The notes under the pieces: model-generated
Database searches by the model: none
Told to the model about the DNA's origin: nothing
What the model saw: only the letters and a program-made list of their open reading frames with translations
Origin: Paramecium sonneborni
Lineage: Eukaryota; Ciliophora; Oligohymenophorea; Peniculida; Parameciidae
Reading direction: 5' to 3'
Assembly: GCA_905182985.1 (NCBI GenBank)
Contig: CAJJDN010000052.1
Span: 90,163-154,162, forward strand
Length of the DNA: 64,000 nt
Translations under genes and position numbers: made by a program
In this document: piece by piece, positions 36,061-48,900 of the stretch
How positions within the stretch are numbered: position 1 is the first letter of the stretch
Layout of the letters: each line of letters begins with the position of its first letter

Positions 36061-37418
36061 ATGTCTAAAATTAAGTAAAAGAAAAAGCCTATCATTAAGC
36101 ATTCAATCCACAATGAAAATGAACATGAAGATTAGTTAAGTTATGATTCAATTGATGATGAACAATATTTAAACCTTTTATAAGGTCATTTACCTAAATC
36201 ACATAAAATTGACATCAATTTAGGATAGAAGTATTAAGGCAAAAAAACAAATAATTCAAAATTAAATCATTAAAATGAAGAAGAATTCTAAAATGAATCC
36301 ATTAATAGTGATGAAATACCAGAATTTATTGAAAGTGAACCTAATTAATCTAATACAGTTGATTATTAAAATGATAAGAACAATGTTAAAGAAAAACTTA
36401 AAAAGAAATAAAATTAGACTACATTTTAAAAAGAATTGTAATAAATTGAGAAGGAAGATTTAGAAATTATAGAAAAGTAAATAGAAAATAAAAAAGAATT
36501 GAAAGAAGTTTCTGAATAAATTAAACAATAATAGTAAATTTGGGGTAATCTTGTTGAAATAAGAGAATGTATTTTACTAATTAATAAATAATTTTAGAAA
36601 TGTAAAAAACATTAGATTGTGTTAAAAAACTTCCTATTTAAAATAATTTATTTATTTGTGAATTATAAAAATAAAAAGATTCAAGATTAAATGATTTAAA
36701 TTGCTAATTTTAAGTAATATTACAAATTTATAAAATTTATATTCATCTCTTTATTAAATTGATTAGACAAATATTAAAAATGATGGATATGATCTTAATT
36801 CATTTAAAAAAATTAATGAAAAATTTGAAGATTCTACTAAAGTAATTGAGGAAGATATTATAAGATGGAGCTCAAAATCAGCTTTATTATAATCAATAAA
36901 TAAAGATAATAAATCATAAATGGGATTTCTACTTTAACTCCTATTGGATAATCAAAAAAAGCTTTATAAAATATTGATAAATTAAGATAAAAAACATAAT
37001 TAAAGAGATAATATTCAGAATCTTAGGTGAAGAAGGTTTTGATTTAAATGAAACAAATAATAAAAATATATTTGACGATACAGATTTTTATTTAGATTTA
37101 TAGAAAGAAACAATTTCATTTAATAATCAAAATTCTGCTGAAGAAGCTCTTAAAAAAGAAACTGAATAATTTATATTAAAAAAATAAGCTTAAAGATAAG
37201 AAACGGAAAATAAAGTTGTTGATAGAAAGGCATCAAAAAATAGAAAAATAAGATTTGAGCCACATCAAAAAATTATCAATTTTACATCGAGAATTGAACT
37301 TCCTATTGAAAGTATATCAAGAGAAGAAATAATTAAAAATTTATTTGGTTAGCTTCAATAACTGTAGAACCTAAGATAGAGAAAAAGAGAAAGCAAAGTT
37401 TTCATGATGTTAATTTGA
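36061..37418 (+). CDS. AATF/Bfr2 (Che-1) ribosome-biogenesis factor, with two apparent frame breaks
   Basis: AATF/Bfr2 is a nucleolar small-subunit processome factor. The N-terminus is acidic and Gln-rich (EDQLSYDSIDDEQYLNLLQG). The AATF leucine-zipper region reads QQQQIWGNLVEIRE then MQKTLDCVKKLPIQNNLF (compare [24 protein letters not shown]). The TRAUB domain at the C-terminus has TDFYLDLQKETISF and VDRKASKNRKIRF ... KIINF, then IIKNLFG, very close to the family (VDRKASKGRKLRF...LLSF...LYRSLFG). Introns: 29 nt after LVEIRE and one apparently 53 nt ending near 36764, unusually long. Between about 36910 and 37020 the frame slips twice; adding one A in each of two A-runs restores homology and a length divisible by three. 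Probable sequence errors; pseudogene less likely. Confidence 0.82.
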
Positions 37419-37486
37419 TATGAAGCTATGTGTTTATAAGCTTAAGCCTTTTTATAAATAAATAATCTCTAAAAAAATAGATATCT

Positions 37487-39797
37487 ATGAGTCAATTTGA
37501 AACCAATTCACAATCTTAGATTCCATTTTAGGAGAGAAATAAAATCAATTCAAATCGCTAATTGGGGGTCTCTAATACATTGAATGGATAGAATTCAAAA
37601 ATTTCTGAGCAAAATGAGTAATAAGAAAATTTCTAATATTTTTAGATCGGTTCCTTAAAGATCTTCACAAACAAATAAGTAATACATGCTTTAAATTTAA
37701 GTTATGGAAATCCATAAATAAGTTCTTAATTGACATAATACCCATAGTTTAACTATCCATAAATTGGTTAATAAACTATGAAAGATTAAGATTAATTAGA
37801 GCAGATACAAAAATTAAGTAAGGAAAACGATACATTAAAGTAATAAATATAAACTAATCAGGTATTAGTGGAGAGCATTAGAATAGGAAAATCAAAAATT
37901 GAAGAGTGACAAGTATTATAATCTTATATATAATATTAGCATTCAATTGAATTCAAGAGATAAATCCAATATGAATGAAATCTAAGAATTATAGTATAAT
38001 AATTAAATATAAAACTAGAGATCAAATATTGATATTAAAAAATGAGAATAAAAGATTAACAAATACTATTTAAGACGATTAATATTTGTTGATAGATTTG
38101 CAGAAATTAAGGAAACAAGTAGAACTTAATAGAGGACTTGAAAATTAGATATCAAATTTAGAGTAGCAATTAGCAATTGTTAGCAAATAATTATAAGAAT
38201 AAAAAAGATAGAATGCATTTTAAGAATCTGAAATACAAAATTAAAAGGAAATACTTGAAAAATACAAAGCATAAGTTAGAGATCAAACTTTAGGATTTGA
38301 ATCGTAGGTTTAAAAAAATGAGTAATTGTTGATTGATAACAGAAAAATGAAAACGGCATTAGATACAATTAACAAAGATTTACAAAAAGAATAGGAACAA
38401 AATTAAATGTTGAATCAAAAATTAAATTAAATATAGTCTGGAGCTAAGGATTAAATAAGTAATTTATAAAAAAATTTATCTAATCTTAATTTTTAAAACG
38501 AATAATTGAAAAATTAAATAACTTAATTATAGTAAAAAGAGAAAGAACTATAAATATCTTAGAATATGAATATCTAATTAGAAAATAAAATAAGACAATT
38601 GAATCAATAATTAAGTGAATGTATTTTGCTTATTTATATTTAGAATAGAGATAAATTGAACAAAGTAATGCTATAATTTCAAGTGGTAAAGTTGAATATA
38701 CGAAATTGTCAAATAAATGTTAATAATAAGATTAGGAAATTTGGAAATTAAAAGAATCAATAAATTCTATAACTTAATAAAATTCTTTAATATCAAATAA
38801 ATGTAGTTAGTTGGAAAAAAGTATGGAAGATAATTTATAAAGATCATAAATGTAATCATCAGATCTCAGTAGATAACTAGATAAATGGAAAAATTATGGA
38901 AATTAATTAGAATAAGAAGTAAAGAAAAGAGAGACTGCTTTAGTGAATTTAGAAAATGATTATATAAAAACTGAAACTCAATTAAAATAAGCTTTAGAAA
39001 TCTAATCTTAATTAAGAAATGAAAGAACTGTTTAATTAGGAAAATTAAAAGAAATGCATGCTGATTTATTAGTTTATGAAAAAAAATGTGATTCATTAGA
39101 AAGAAGTAATAATTAAAAATAGTAATAGATATTATTACACTTGAAGCTCAAATCAAAAGTTAATAATAACATTAAGAAAGATTAGAGTAGGAGAAATAAT
39201 TACTAAATCAAGAAATTAAATAATTAATTGAAGATTAACGTAGAATATAAAATTAATATGATTTAAAAATAAGAGATTTTGAATCTTTGTTATAAAAACA
39301 TGATTAAGAAAATAATTTAAAAGATCGAGATATCTAAAATTGGAGATCTTAGAATGCTGTTTTAGCTGAAAGGAATATTGTTTTGGAACATGAATTAGCA
39401 CGAGAAAGAGTAATAATTTTAATATATATTTTACAAGGAAAAATAATTACAATTAGATTCTAAGGTTAGAAATTTAGAAAATGAAATTCATAATCTCAAT
39501 TTTTAACAAACACTTAAATAGTAATATTCTTGGAATACTGAACCTCAGGTAAGTTTGGGAAATTAGAAACCTTTATTTACAGAATAAAGTCACGATTATC
39601 ATTCACCATAACCTAACTATTAACAAATTAACTCTCCTTAATATCATTAATCTGGAATTTAAGTTTAATCAAATCAAAAACCTACAGAAGTTTCAAATTA
39701 TGGAGCTGAACATTAACGCAATAATTCATCACATCAAATAAAAAGCAAAAATTATGATTTAAGGTTCTAAAATTAACCTTAAAATTTATAACATTGA
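37487..39797 (+). CDS. Long coiled-coil protein, 702 aa
   Basis: A Gln/Ser/Pro-rich head (SVPQRSSQTNNYGNPQISSQ) is followed from about residue 95 to 600 by almost continuous heptad coiled coil rich in Leu, Gln, Asn and Glu (IQELQDQILILKNENKRLTN; LEQQLAIVSKQLQEQKRQNA). The tail is Gln/Pro/Tyr-rich (SHDYHSPQPNYQQINSPQYH). Eight introns of 23-28 nt were needed, including one of 27 nt divisible by three with no TGA; 2,109 coding bases remain. No ATPase, kinesin or membrane feature. Basal-body or cortical scaffold is a reasonable guess in a ciliate, not shown. Its ATG is 68 bp after the AATF stop. Confidence 0.78.
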
Positions 39798-40276
39798 TAA
39801 TATAAGACCGTTCATTATAAAATAATTATATAGTTTAATAATTAAAAAAAATTCAATTCTAAAATTTTATTTCATTAAGCTCAATTCTATCAAAAGCCAT
39901 TAACAAGTAAATTTTTTTCATTTCTTATTTTATTTAATTTTTTTAGATATAGGTATAAATAATTTAATTAAAAGTCTTTTTTATTAGTAGAGAATAAATC
40001 TCAAAAAGAGAAGCTTATTTTAATTTTTTGTTTATATTTTATATATTCTGTAAAAGAACAAAACTTAATATTTTACGGATTTAGAAGAACTATAATTATT
40101 TTTCCTATTATAATTCTCTTATCAAAATCTAATTTCTGTAGTTATCTTATTGGATAATCTAAATAAATTCAGATAATCAAAAATAATTGAGGTTATTCAT
40201 GAAAATATATATGACTTAACAATTAATAAAAATTAGTTGTTAATATAAAAAAAATAAAATTTATTGTAATTTTAAA
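39798..40276. other. Intergenic, no gene seen
   Basis: 479 bp of AT-rich sequence between two plus-strand genes. No conserved frame noticed; it should contain the 3' UTR of the coiled-coil gene and the promoter of the EF-hand gene. Confidence 0.55.
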
Positions 40277-41539
40277 ATGCTATCAGAAAGAACTCTTGAG
40301 TTATTTAAAAAATACCTTGAAGATTTTGTAAAACTTGAAAATGAGGTTGAGAATAAACGAGAATAATTAGGACATAATATTTATTTTGAACCCTATACAG
40401 TTTTTTGCAGATTGGATTATAAAAAGTATTTAAACGATTATTATTAGAATCCTTCACATAGATTTGAATGATCTTAAAATGTTTTTTTCAGATAATGATC
40501 TATTATATTGTGATGATGATTTATTATTAATGTTTAGAAAACTAGATATTGATAAACATCAATATATATCGTTCAGCGAGTTATAATTTAAAATATAATT
40601 AGGTTTTCGAGATATATTTTACCTCATAAAGATGAAGATTTAAATTTTTTAGCTTATAATAGATAATCATATAAAATTTAAGAAAATAAATTGCCAAAAT
40701 TAGTAGAGAAACAATTAATGTAAGTATTTTTAGCAGAAATTGAATTAAATAAGAGAATGTTTAATTAAATGCAATAATTAAAAGCATAACGAGATTGGAA
40801 TAAAATTAATGCTTGGGAATCAGTAAATTCCGAAAGAAGATGGGATTTTAAAGTGTAAATTAGATTAATTATAATAGTTTAAAAGAATTTTTTGATTAAT
40901 CTAGAATTTATTATACTATTAAAGATTTAGAAAATTTTATTTATAGAAATAGTAGAGAAAGGGATTATAGAATAAATTATTCTGATTTTTTATATATAAT
41001 TTTTGCTCATTAAGATGAGAATAAAAATTACATATTTAACACACCCCAAAAAAATAAAAAATAGATAGCTGAAAAACAATCTAATTTTATTGGATAGACA
41101 AATTTTATGACAAATGAATCTACAAATATAAAGACTGATAAATTGAATAGAAATCGTTTATCATATAGCCATCATCAAGAATTACAAAGATAAGATGAAG
41201 TTGAAGTAAGTGAATTTAGAATAAATGAAAATAAAGATTAGAATATCTTATAATTATTACTTAATAAATTGAAAATCCAAAATAGATTAAAAGGCTTGAC
41301 CTTAAAATAATTATTTATTAGATTAGATCATAATAAAAAAGGTGATAATTTGTATTATAATAGGATTTATAACATTGGATGATTTGATAAATTATTTTTA
41401 AAATGAATTGAATTAGCCATAAAAAATTGAAGAACTTATAAGGTTAATGAAATTATTAGATAAAAACAAAGACGGGATAATCTCAGAGAAAGAGTTTTGT
41501 GAGTAGATTGTTAAACACATGTACATTTAATAGTTTTGA
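40277..41539 (+). CDS. EF-hand calcium-binding protein, 390 aa
   Basis: Starts MLSERTLELFKKYLEDFVKL. An EF-hand-like loop near residue 85 (LDIDKHQYISFSEF) leads to SRYILPHKDEDL. A second, degenerate helix-loop segment lies near 190-220 (LENFIYRNSRERDYRINYSD followed by F). Two C-terminal loops are clear: LDHNKKGFITLDDL and LDKNKDGIISEKEF. Only the last has all canonical Asp/Asn/Glu ligands (D-K-N-K-D-G-I-I-S-E-K-E), so Ca2+ is most likely bound there. Introns of 22, 23, 23 and 22 nt restore each EF-hand across its joint; 1,173 coding bases. The layout resembles a common ciliate EF-hand family, but I cannot name the orthologue. Confidence 0.87.
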
Positions 41540-41595
41540 GAAATTAAATATATATATCAGCTATACACATCCTCTCAGTTCTAATTAAAAACATA

Positions 41596-42017
41596 TCAGA
41601 AAAAATCCTAACTATCTTCTTGAAGGATTAATGCATCTAAAAAGATGTTTTTTCTCACAGATCTAATTTCATTTCTGGAGGAGACAGTTGTTCTGTTGCT
41701 TATATATTTAGGAGATATTCTCAAAGCATCTGTTAAAATAAGTCTTTTAGTTTTAGAAGAATTTAAAATATATTTATTAATTGATTATGATTTTGGTCTT
41801 CTTCTTTCTATTGATGTTTTAATTGGTTTTGGAAATAATTATGTATATGTATTATCTTAAGCAGATATAGTTAGATTAAGTTATTGAGCAACTTAATTGT
41901 TTTTATATAATTGAAGTATTTAATCATGCAATTCAAGATTATCTTTTTTTTGAATTTTGTTTAATTACATTCTATCTCTATAGAATTGTTAAAATTTAAG
42001 CTAAAAGAAGTTATCAT
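41596..42017 (-). CDS. Unrecognised 131-aa basic protein
   Basis: Starts MITSFSLNFNNSIEIE, with a 26-nt intron joining to YNLELHDQILQLYKNNQVAQ. The C-terminal half is Ser/Arg/Lys-rich (TSIERRRPKSQSINKYILNS, RTTVSSRNEIRSVRKNIFLD) and ends LILQEDSQDFF. An upstream ATG exists but its frame meets a TGA, so this start was chosen. No domain recognised. Convergent with the EF-hand gene. Confidence 0.62.
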
Positions 42018-42152
42018 TAGTAATTTATCTTTTGCCAATAATTTAATTTAAGAAGTCTATTTTAGAGCATTTTTATTTATAGCAGTGTGTATTGGAAGTA
42101 TAAATTGTATTATTTATGGATGATTACATAATTTTATTATATAATTAATAAT

Positions 42153-42719
42153 TCAACTCTTGATGATGATAATTTTTAAATGATGTTTAGCAGGTGGAAG
42201 TTCATTGACATGAACTCTAATGAAATCCAAATGTTTTTCATAACCACCAGAAACAGCTCCAAAAGTATGTCCTGGGAATGAATAGACAAAGTGGACTCCA
42301 TTCTTAACTCCAAATGATTCCTCCTTTCCTCTATATGTTTTGAATTTCAACTCATTGATTCTAGCACCAGCATGTCCTGAAATTTCAAGAATTTCGTCAT
42401 CTAATACATTATTATATAACATTACCATCATCGACTTTGAAGTGCTTCTTATGCACTTTACCGAACAAATGTCCAAATGGCTTAAATTTCTCAATATCAT
42501 GACCATCAATAGTATGTCCTTTAGCATCAGCATACTTGAAGACTGTTCCGATGATGTGTTCATCAGTATATTAGACTATTCAACTTATTTCTTAATCATA
42601 CCTTCAATTTCCTTAATTCTATATGGAGCTGGATGTTTTGCCAACTCTGTGTTGTCATCAAAAGTATGTAATCCTTCTCTTGGAAGTCCAATTGTTACAT
42701 GTTCAGGAACTGCGTGCAT
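42153..42719 (-). CDS. Jacalin-like lectin-fold protein, 171 aa
   Basis: Jacalin domains are beta-prism folds that often bind sugars. The product starts MHAVPEHVTIGLPREGLHTF and has no signal peptide. Family features: GHTIDGHDIEKFKPFG, then ILEISGHAGARINELKFKTY, equivalent to (E)xIxxVxGxxGxxIxxLxFxTN, and FPGHTFGAVSGGYEKHLDFI followed by RVHVNELPP, equivalent to FxGxxGxxLDxIGV. The N-terminal GG...FDD element is only partly present. Two introns (26 and 25 nt) give 516 coding bases. Codons are noticeably less A/T-biased than the neighbours (many CAC, AAG, TTC, GTC), which in ciliates often marks high expression. Divergent from the giant Cys-rich gene with 256 bp between the starts. Confidence 0.75.
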
Positions 42720-42975
42720 GCGTAATTAATATTATTAAAAATAGAAATTCAAGATATCTCCTTATAAAGGATGGATTTTAGGATATAGAAAACTTATTCA
42801 TCAATTTTATTCAATAAATTTTATTTCTAGATTATTCTAAGGATATGACTAATGTAATATTATTAAATATGAAATAATAATCTATATTTTATTAATAATT
42901 ATGACGCATTTATTTTTAATTAATTACATTGAAATAACAAATTTATAAAATATAATTTCATATTATATTTAATTA
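42720..42975. promoter_or_regulatory. Shared divergent promoter, jacalin-like / giant Cys-rich gene
   Basis: 256 AT-rich bases separate the two opposite ATGs, so both promoters lie here. Inferred from positions; no motif named. Confidence 0.5.
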
Positions 42976-45900
42976 ATGATTTATTGTAAAATTTAGTTGG
43001 TTCTTTTACTGTTTCTCATATCAGCACATTGTTTTGAGTATTGCAAATATTATGAAACCTATCAGACCTGCATAGATAGTATTGAAGATAAATGTATGTG
43101 GGATAATAATAGGAATCTTTGTTAAAAAACTAATGATTATTTATAAGGCTGCAGTTTAACTTTAAATAAAAAAGCATGTGTTAGACAAATTGGAAATGTT
43201 TTAGGTTAACTTGCAAAATGTACTTCATATATACTAACAAAGGTCGTTTCATTAAAGTTTGCGAAGTTATTTCTGATTTCAAAACAGAGAAATGTTTAAA
43301 CAATTTATCAAAATCAGGCTGTTTATCTATTTAGAACCCAGAATAAATTTGTTTTTGGAAAAATGATGAATGTTAAGTATTATATCAAAATCAATGGAGT
43401 TAAGTTTAAAAAGATTTCGATTCTGTATTATACAGTGCATCAGCTTGTTATTTGATTGAAAACTACTTAGTTATTCATAATACACTATTATGGGATCTCA
43501 TTTCATATATACCTGATTTAATTGCTGAAGCTGAAGATATTTTTAAAAAGGAGATAGGTTTAATAGTTGAAGATAACGTCTAATATGATAATCCAAATAC
43601 AGTTTAAATGTAAAATAATTACTAGTTTTTCAATGGAACCTATGCATGGTATACAATTAGAGAGTCATAATAAATTAAGCTAACCAAATGTAACATAAGT
43701 TTTATAGTTTATAGTATAAAGGTCTTACAGATATAGAGATGGATGCATAGCTTTAGAAATAGAAAATGACAAAGATTTTTATAATATTTTTAGAATAACG
43801 GATGAAGTAAGAGGGATTAATCATATTTATTGCAAATATTTGAATAGAAATCCTGAAATAAAAAAGTAATATATATATTCTGATGGAGTTTGCAAATAAT
43901 ATAATACTTCAGATTTGAATAACTAATTTAAAATTAATGAATTTGGTTTAACTTGCAAATCTATCGATTATCAATAATGCATTTACTATTTTTCAAATAC
44001 ATATACTTGTAGATTAAAAGGAATTGAATATGAATATCCTTGTGTGAATCAAGAAAAAGAGTATGTAGCAGATTGTGAAGCTAATGATTGTACAATAAAA
44101 TAATGTTAATAACTCTCAAATTATTATCTGGATGCAACTACTAATAGATGCAGTAAAAATTGCTTTATATCATTTTTTAATTAAGAATAAATATGTAAAG
44201 CAAAGAAAGAGTGTAAATTTTTGGGAACAACAACCATTTTTTTGGTAATGTCATGTTCACCAGAATAAGGATGTGATTAACCTGGACTTCAGAATATGTA
44301 CTGTAAATAATTATATGATTAATGCGGATGGGATTAATAATTTTAAAGATGTTATAGAATAAAAGATGAAGATTTTAATTTGTTGAAATGTAGCTAAGCA
44401 TTAAGTGCAAAATCTTGTATGAAAGTTAAATTAAGTGATTAGATTTGTTACTGGGATTATTTTTTAATGTTATGTAAAAATATATTGGAATTTCCTATTT
44501 TAATATCCCAAAAGGCATTAGTAGATAAGGAATATGTTGGAATTAATTAGTTTATTCGTGTTATCAGCAATGAAAATTTTTGCAAATACTAATAAAATAT
44601 GTAAACAGAATATTTTCCAAGCTTAGGGAAATGCTCATTCGATAAAAGGGATTTCGTTAATGATTTAAACAATATTAATAGTTATTCTTGTGTTATGGTC
44701 TAACCTGGATATCTTAAATGGGATTCTTATAAATAAATATGTTTAAGTTTTTCAGAAACACAAGTAACTTAATTTAATTGTTTGGATTAAATTCTTGTTA
44801 ATGAAAGAATATGTTAAAAATCTAAAGTTTCTTAGCCTGATTTCTTATGCATGTATGATTCAGATACTAGTTCTTGTAAAGAAATAGAAATGTCTTAATT
44901 TGAAGATTATGAATGCAGTGGATATGGTTTCTCAAAAGAATTATGTGTTAATAAATCCAAAATAGGAGTATATTGTTAATTTATAGCTGGAAAATGTAAT
45001 TCCTTATCTGAATCCTTTATCAATAGTATTTAATGTGCTTCACTTTAAAATGTAAACTAATAAGTTTGTTAAATATATTCATCATCATCTCAAGTATGTT
45101 TATATGATGAATCTATTCATTCTTGTTACACACCAAGTATCTATACAAAATTAACATATTCTCTAAATTTAAATCGTTATGGTTGTTAATTAGTATAAGA
45201 TTCATTAACTTATTTTGATTTAGATTTGAATAAATGTTATACATTNGCATTTACTATTTTTCAAATACATATACTTGTAGATTAAAAGGAATTGAATATG
45301 AATATCCTTGTGTGAATCAAGAAAAAGAGTATGTAGCAGATTGTGAAGCTAATGATTGTACAATAAAATAATGTTAATAACTCTCAAATTATTATCTGGA
45401 TGCAACTACTAATAGATGCAGTAAAAATTGCTTTATATCATTTTTTAATTAAGAATAAATATGTAAAGCAAAGAAAGAGTGTAAATTTTTGGGAACAACA
45501 ACCATTTTTTTGGTAATGTCATGTTCACCAGAATAAGGATGTGATTAACCTGGACTTCAGAATATGTACTGTAAATAATTATATGATTAATGCGGATGGG
45601 ATTAATAATTTTAAAGATGTTATAGAATAAAAGATGAAGATTTTAATTTGTTGAAATGTAGCTAAGCATTAAGTGCAAAATCTTGTATGAAAGTTAAATT
45701 AAGTGATTAGATTTGTTACTGGGATTATTTTTTAATGTTATGTAAAAATATATTGGAATTTCCTATTTTAATATCCCAAAAGGCATTAGTAGATAAGGAA
45801 TATGTTGGAATTAATTAGTTTATTCGTGTTATCAGCAATGAAAATTTTTGCAAATACTAATAAAATATGTAAACAGAATATTTTCCAAGCTTAGGGAAAT

Positions 45901-48900
45901 GCTCATTCGATAAAAGGGATTTCGTTAATGATTTAAACAATATTAATAGTTATTCTTGTGTTATGGTCTAACCTGGATATCTTAAATGGGATTCTTATAA
46001 ATAAATATGTTTAAGTTTTTCAGAAACACAAGTAACTTAATTTAATTGTTTGGATTAAATTCTTGTTAATGAAAGAATATGTTAAAAATCTAAAGTTTCT
46101 TAGCCTGATTTCTTATGCATGTATGATTCAGATACTAGTTCTTGTAAAGAAATAGAAATGTCTTAATTTGAAGATTATGAATGCAGTGGATATGGTTTCT
46201 CAAAAGAATTATGTGTTAATAAATCCAAAATAGGAGTATATTGTTAATTTATAGCTGGAAAATGTAATTCCTTATCTGAATCCTTTATCAATAGTATTTA
46301 ATGTGCTTCACTTTAAAATGTAAACTAATAAGTTTGTTAAATATATTCATCATCATCTCAAGTATGTTTATATGATGAATCTATTCATTCTTGTTACACA
46401 CCAAGTATCTATACAAAATTAACATATTCTCTAAATTTAAATCGTTATGGTTGTTAATTAGTATAAGATTCATTAACTTATTTTGATTTAGATTTGAATA
46501 AATGTTATACATTTAGTCCTTTAGATATAAATATATTATCAACTTTGGAATGTGAATCAAATTTTATTAATTAATAAACTTGTTTGTCAATCATAAAAAA
46601 TGGTTAAAACTGTTATTGGGATATTAAACTTAATAAATGTAAAAAATATTCTGGATTTTTTATAAATTGTGCAGAATATGCAAATTATTCTTAACGTGTA
46701 TGCACTTCACTTGTATCTGATATGACAAAATAATTTTTGTAGGATAATTATTGTACTTATATAGATAAGAGTTGTAAAAGTAAATCAGAAATAATAGAGG
46801 ATTGTGGAGAATCTGAATATATGAATATACATAGATGTGGTGGATTAACAGGAATAAATCAATCAAGAGAATATATTTAAATGTGTGCATTCTTAAACAA
46901 TAAATGCACAACTTTAATTGAGAATTCTATGGATGCTATTATTGTATTAAATAACATATCTTGTTCATAAGCTAATTTAAAGACATGTACAAAAGTAGAG
47001 ACAAACGGATAATATTGTAAAATTGTAGATTATGTTTCAATTGATTCTACTATTATAGATATGAAATGTTTATAAATAGTTGAAACTACTAAATCATGTT
47101 CTACTATTAATAGTAATATTACTAATAAAATTATTAATCCAAATTATTGTTCAAAAGCGAATGATTAATGTGTTTATAATTCTGAGAATGGTTGTATTTC
47201 ACCAGAATCAACTAATTTAGAATGTCATACTCCTGGATTATCTTATATGGGATGTATCTTAAACACTTAAAATCATAGATGTGCTTTTTATAATGATAAA
47301 TGTAGATATTTACCATCATATTTAAATGTTTCTGATTGTAAATATTTAAATCAATTCTCTTGCTCTTAATTTGCATTTTTAAAATGTTATTGGAATGGTT
47401 AACTTTGTGCTACTTCTACTAATAATATTACCTAATATGGAGGAGATTATACTTGCTCTCTAGATTCAAGTAATACATTCATAATCTCAACAGGTGTATA
47501 ATGTTAAATAGAATTATTATAATCTAATTATGAATTATATTCATGTGACAGTAAATTAAATCAATATGCTTGTGGATCCATACCATATCAATATTGTTAA
47601 TTTATACAAAATTAGTGTTAATTCTATAAAACAGTCCTTTGTGAAGATTCTATTAATACTTGTGGTTAAAATGACTCTTTAAATTTAAAATGTGTACTTA
47701 AAGATGGCAAGTGCTTTCATAATCCATATACTGATTATGATTGTGATTTCTTTGATAAGACTAATTATAAATTTTGTCTTCAATATCCTAATTGCATTTA
47801 TGCTAATCAGAAATGTTAACATATTAATTAAATTAATAATTATTGGTAATGTTATAATCTTTCTAATTTGGAATGTGTAACTTAAAATAAATCGCTTGCT
47901 TGTTCTTGGAATTAAGGTTATTGTAAAGATTTTAATAGCTAATCCTGTCCATCTTTAAATGGATTTCATTCATTCATGGCTTGCAATTAATTTAACAATT
48001 GTATACATGGTTATACCAAAATTGGTTTAGGATTTTGTTACTCAGATAATACTTTTGAATCTTTAACATGTAATTAATTAAATAAAGAATTATGTCTAGA
48101 AGATTTAACTCATTTGAATTCCTCTCTTTTTTGTTATTGGGATTAATCATGTAAAAATATAGATGATAATAATCAAATACATTAATGCTCATAAATTATA
48201 AATTTTCAATCTAGTTATCCAGCATGTGCTTAATTAAATTAAGAATAATGTATGTATTCATTCATTGATAAAAAATGTAAATTAATATAAGAATACAACT
48301 CTGTAAATTGTGAAGGAATTACTGCTAATTAATGTTCTTAAATTGAGAATATTTGTTATTTTGATGGATCCAATTGTTTATCAGAAGGATTTTAAAACTA
48401 ATTAAATAAATATGGTTGTATTACTTAATCGGGAACTTGGAAGTTTACTAATTTTAAATGCAATGAAATAATTGATGAACTTTAAAAGAGTTGCAACAAT
48501 TTATCCAAAGATGCTTGTTTGAGTGATCTAACCTAAGAATTAACTTGCTAATGGTAAAATAATAAATGTTAGAGTGTTCTTGAAATAGAAAACAAATAAA
48601 TAACTAATTGTGAAAATTTAAATTAAAGAGCATGCTAAAATGTTCGTCTATCTAACATTTATTGTTTTTGGAATGAAACATTAAAACAATGTGATGCCCT
48701 TATAATTACAAATACTGATTGTACTCTAGATAATTTAGTGAATACTAGTTCAATTAGTGTATGCAGTGGACAAATAAATAAAAGCTGTGTTAAACATTAA
48801 AATAATACACAATGTAGTGAAATAAAACTGAAAGTAAATAATTGCAATCTATATGGATTAAATCAATAAGCTTGTATATTGGAGACTAGTGTTTCATGCT

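Noticed and set aside
36900..37030. Programmed ribosomal frameshifting as in Euplotes
   Set aside because: The slips are not at an AAA-TAR motif with the +1 direction known for Euplotes, and nothing else here suggests that lineage. Homopolymer error explains both.
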